A stretch of DNA of 64,000 bases from JACQAP01 sp035548375 (lineage in GTDB: Bacteria > Pseudomonadota > Gammaproteobacteria > Burkholderiales > JACQAP01). The notes beneath the pieces were generated by a model that was given only the letters and a program-made list of their open reading frames with translations, searched no databases and had not been told where the DNA came from. Positions within the stretch are counted from its first letter, which is position 1, and every line of letters starts with the position of its first letter. Both the position numbers and the translations under genes were made by a program. The stretch is from assembly GCA_035548375.1 (NCBI GenBank), contig DASZTG010000021.1, positions 124,001 to 188,000 on the forward strand, read 5' to 3'. Below, in pieces: positions 62,396 to 64,000 of this stretch.

Positions 62396-63601
62396 ATGCT
62401 GGAATCCCGCATGATCGGTTTACTCGAGGGGCGCCTCAAGCGTGCCGGGCTGCCCATCAACATGACGCTGTGGAACGGGGAGACGATCCGCACCGGAGCG
62501 GATGCGCATCTCAACCTGACGGTCAAATCGCCCCAGGCATTGATGTCGCTGGCGAATCCCAGCCTGGGTGCCATTGCGAAAGCCTACGTCGAGGGGCAAC
62601 TGGATCTCGACGGGGATATTCGCGAGACCATCCGCATCGGCGAAGACCTGGTTTCCGGCGAGTCGTCGACCTACGGCAGCCGCGCGAGCGTGTGGAAATG
62701 GTGGCGGCACACGCGGCCGGCCGATCGCAAGAACATCCAGCGCCACTACGACGTGGGCAACGATTTCTACGGGCTATGGCTGGACCGCAACCGCGTCTAT
62801 TCCTGCGCCTATTTCAAGACGCCCGACGACACGCTCGATGTGGCACAGGAGCAGAAGCTCGACCACATCTGCCGCAAGCTCGACCTGAAGCCCGGCGAGC
62901 GCTTCCTCGACATCGGCTGCGGATGGGGCGGCCTCATCCTGTGGGCGGTAAGGAATTACGGCGTGCGCGCCATGGGAATCACGCTATCGGACGATCAGCA
63001 TGCCTTCGCCGCGCAGCGGATCCAGGAGCTTGGCCTGCAGGATCGCTGCGAAGTGCGGCTGATGGACTATCGCGACGTGGACGAAGCCGAGCCTTTCGAC
63101 AAGATTGCCAGCGTGGGCATGTTCGAGCATGTCGGCAAGCGCAATCTCGGCGCGTATTTCGGGAAGATCTTCCGCGTGCTCAAGCCTGGCGGCATGGTCA
63201 TGAACCACGGCATCACCACGAATTCGATCGAGGATGCCGAGCTGGGCAGCGGCATCGGGGATTTCGTGGACGAGTACGTCTTTCCCGGCGGCGAACTCGT
63301 GCATGTCTCGCGGGTGATCTCGGAAATGTCGACCCAGGGGCTCGAAGCCTGGGATGCCGAATGCCTCAGGCCGCACTACGCGCGCACGCTCTGGGAATGG
63401 GTCGGCCGGCTCGAAGCGAGGCAGGAAGAGGCGCGCCGCATCGTCGGCGAAAAGCTTTACCGGATCTGGCGCATCTATATGGCAGGCTCCGCCCACGCCT
63501 TCGATCGCGGCTGGATATCCATCTTCCAGATCCTGGGCACCAGGCCGCTCGCCAACGGCACCGTTGCCTACCCGCTCACGCGCGGGCACGTATACAAGTG
63601 A
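62396..63601 (+). CDS. cfa: Cyclopropane-fatty-acyl-phospholipid synthase
   Basis: 401 residues; GGGAG lies 6 bases before the ATG. The N-terminal lipid-binding part (residues 1-105) precedes the methyltransferase domain: YDVGNDFYGLWLDRNRVYSC near 117, SAM motif FLDIGCGWGGLILWA near 168, MFEHVGKRN near 242. The enzyme methylenates double bonds of membrane phospholipids using SAM, a stationary-phase and acid stress response. Its stop overlaps the start of the CNP1-like gene (GTGA). Confidence 0.92.
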   Translation: MLESRMIGLLEGRLKRAGLPINMTLWNGETIRTGADAHLNLTVKSPQALMSLANPSLGAIAKAYVEGQLDLDGDIRETIRIGEDLVSGESSTYGSRASVWKWWRHTRPADRKNIQRHYDVGNDFYGLWLDRNRVYSCAYFKTPDDTLDVAQEQKLDHICRKLDLKPGERFLDIGCGWGGLILWAVRNYGVRAMGITLSDDQHAFAAQRIQELGLQDRCEVRLMDYRDVDEAEPFDKIASVGMFEHVGKRNLGAYFGKIFRVLKPGGMVMNHGITTNSIEDAELGSGIGDFVDEYVFPGGELVHVSRVISEMSTQGLEAWDAECLRPHYARTLWEWVGRLEARQEEARRIVGEKLYRIWRIYMAGSAHAFDRGWISIFQILGTRPLANGTVAYPLTRGHVYK

Positions 63602-64000
63602 TCCGGCGTTGCGCCCGGCCATCGCAGGGGCGTGCCGTCTCGGCGATTCTCCTCGCGACGCTATGGATGGGGGCCTGCGGGCCTTCGACCGCACCGAACG
63701 TCAAATCCACGCAGCGCGGCATGAAGGACGACATCGGCGGCGTCCTCGAGGAAAAGAAATTCAAGGAAAGCGACGTGACCTTGCCGCCGTACCCGGATGC
63801 GGCCCGTTTCATCGAGTTCAAGCCACGCCGTAACAGCAGTAACCATTTCTTCATCGATCGCGAGTCCGTGTCGCTCGCCGAGGACAGGGTGGTGCGATAC
63901 AGCGTGGTGGTCAAGTCGGAATCCGGGGCCACGACCACCAGCTACGAAGGCTTGCGATGCAAGACCGCGGAATACAAGGTCTACGCATTCGGGCTTCAGG
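63598..64000 (+). CDS. CNP1-like lipoprotein (N-terminal part)
   Basis: The GTG at 63598 overlaps the cfa stop, and the frame stays open to the window edge (134 residues). An N-terminal signal with the lipobox WMGAC at about residue 27 marks a lipoprotein. The segments LPPYPDAARFIEFKPR, FIDRESVSLAEDRVVRYSVV and SYEGLRCKTAEYKVYAFG match CNP1-like proteins, a betaproteobacterial family first noted in Neisseria. Outer-membrane or periplasmic; function unknown. Confidence 0.85.
   Translation, partial: MIRRCARPSQGRAVSAILLATLWMGACGPSTAPNVKSTQRGMKDDIGGVLEEKKFKESDVTLPPYPDAARFIEFKPRRNSSNHFFIDRESVSLAEDRVVRYSVVVKSESGATTTSYEGLRCKTAEYKVYAFGLQ

Overview
The window is high-GC DNA from a proteobacterium, most likely a betaproteobacterium of the Burkholderiales type. 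This rests on gene families rather than on any marker gene: a CNP1-like lipoprotein at the right edge, a DUF3025 protein, and the rubrerythrin / HdrD-like / DUF3501 row. There is no rRNA, tRNA, CRISPR array, intact insertion sequence or phage gene, so it reads as a chromosomal stretch of catabolic and stress genes. One short stretch (about 15.88-16.8 kb) is visibly AT-richer and looks acquired.

Layout. 0-6.3 kb: the end of a TcuA-like flavoprotein, a lactonase-type metallo-hydrolase coupled to a secreted esterase, an acyl-CoA synthetase with an enoyl-CoA hydratase-like protein, and a drug/metabolite exporter. 6.3-8.7 kb (minus): egtD-egtB for ergothioneine. 9-11.2 kb: an orphan exported molybdopterin oxidoreductase whose usual active-site glutamate is replaced by valine. 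11.3-14.2 kb: two methionine sulfoxide reductases bracketing a DipZ-type thiol transporter that carries a Met-rich linker. 14.4-25.5 kb: RraA-like/SDR pair, AT-rich island, ABC binding protein and assorted small enzymes and secreted or membrane proteins. 25.5-29.5 kb: MFS transporter, formamidase fmdA with a structured leader, fmdB, and an SGNH hydrolase. 29.5-35.4 kb (minus): EamA exporter and a row of dehydrogenases, every junction of which carries an inverted-repeat element.

35.4-53.4 kb is the centrepiece. CoxG, a polyamine-type ABC importer, a complete Cox-type molybdenum hydroxylase (S-L-M) and an amidase are followed by a LysR regulator, the maturation genes coxE and moxR/coxD, and a second hydroxylase (M, S and a divergent L). 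Both large subunits have the AYRGAGR loop, so they are form II hydroxylases and not proven CO dehydrogenases. The set suggests uptake, hydroxylation and deamidation of a nitrogen-containing organic compound.

53.5-64 kb: a 41-residue membrane protein, a DpgC-like crotonase next to phenylacetate-CoA ligase (a possible oxygen-dependent arylacetyl-CoA route), an L-2-hydroxyglutarate oxidase-like enzyme, a DUF3025 protein, a diguanylate cyclase, rubrerythrin with its redox partners, cyclopropane fatty acid synthase, and the start of a CNP1-like lipoprotein.

The most unusual structure is a dispersed family of inverted-repeat elements built from 8-9 bp tandem units (ACGCAAAGG and relatives). At least six paired copies lie between genes. 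Five are 159-194 bp and gene-free; one of 532 bp holds a GxxExxY (PD-(D/E)XK-type) gene whose C-terminus is encoded by the repeat itself.
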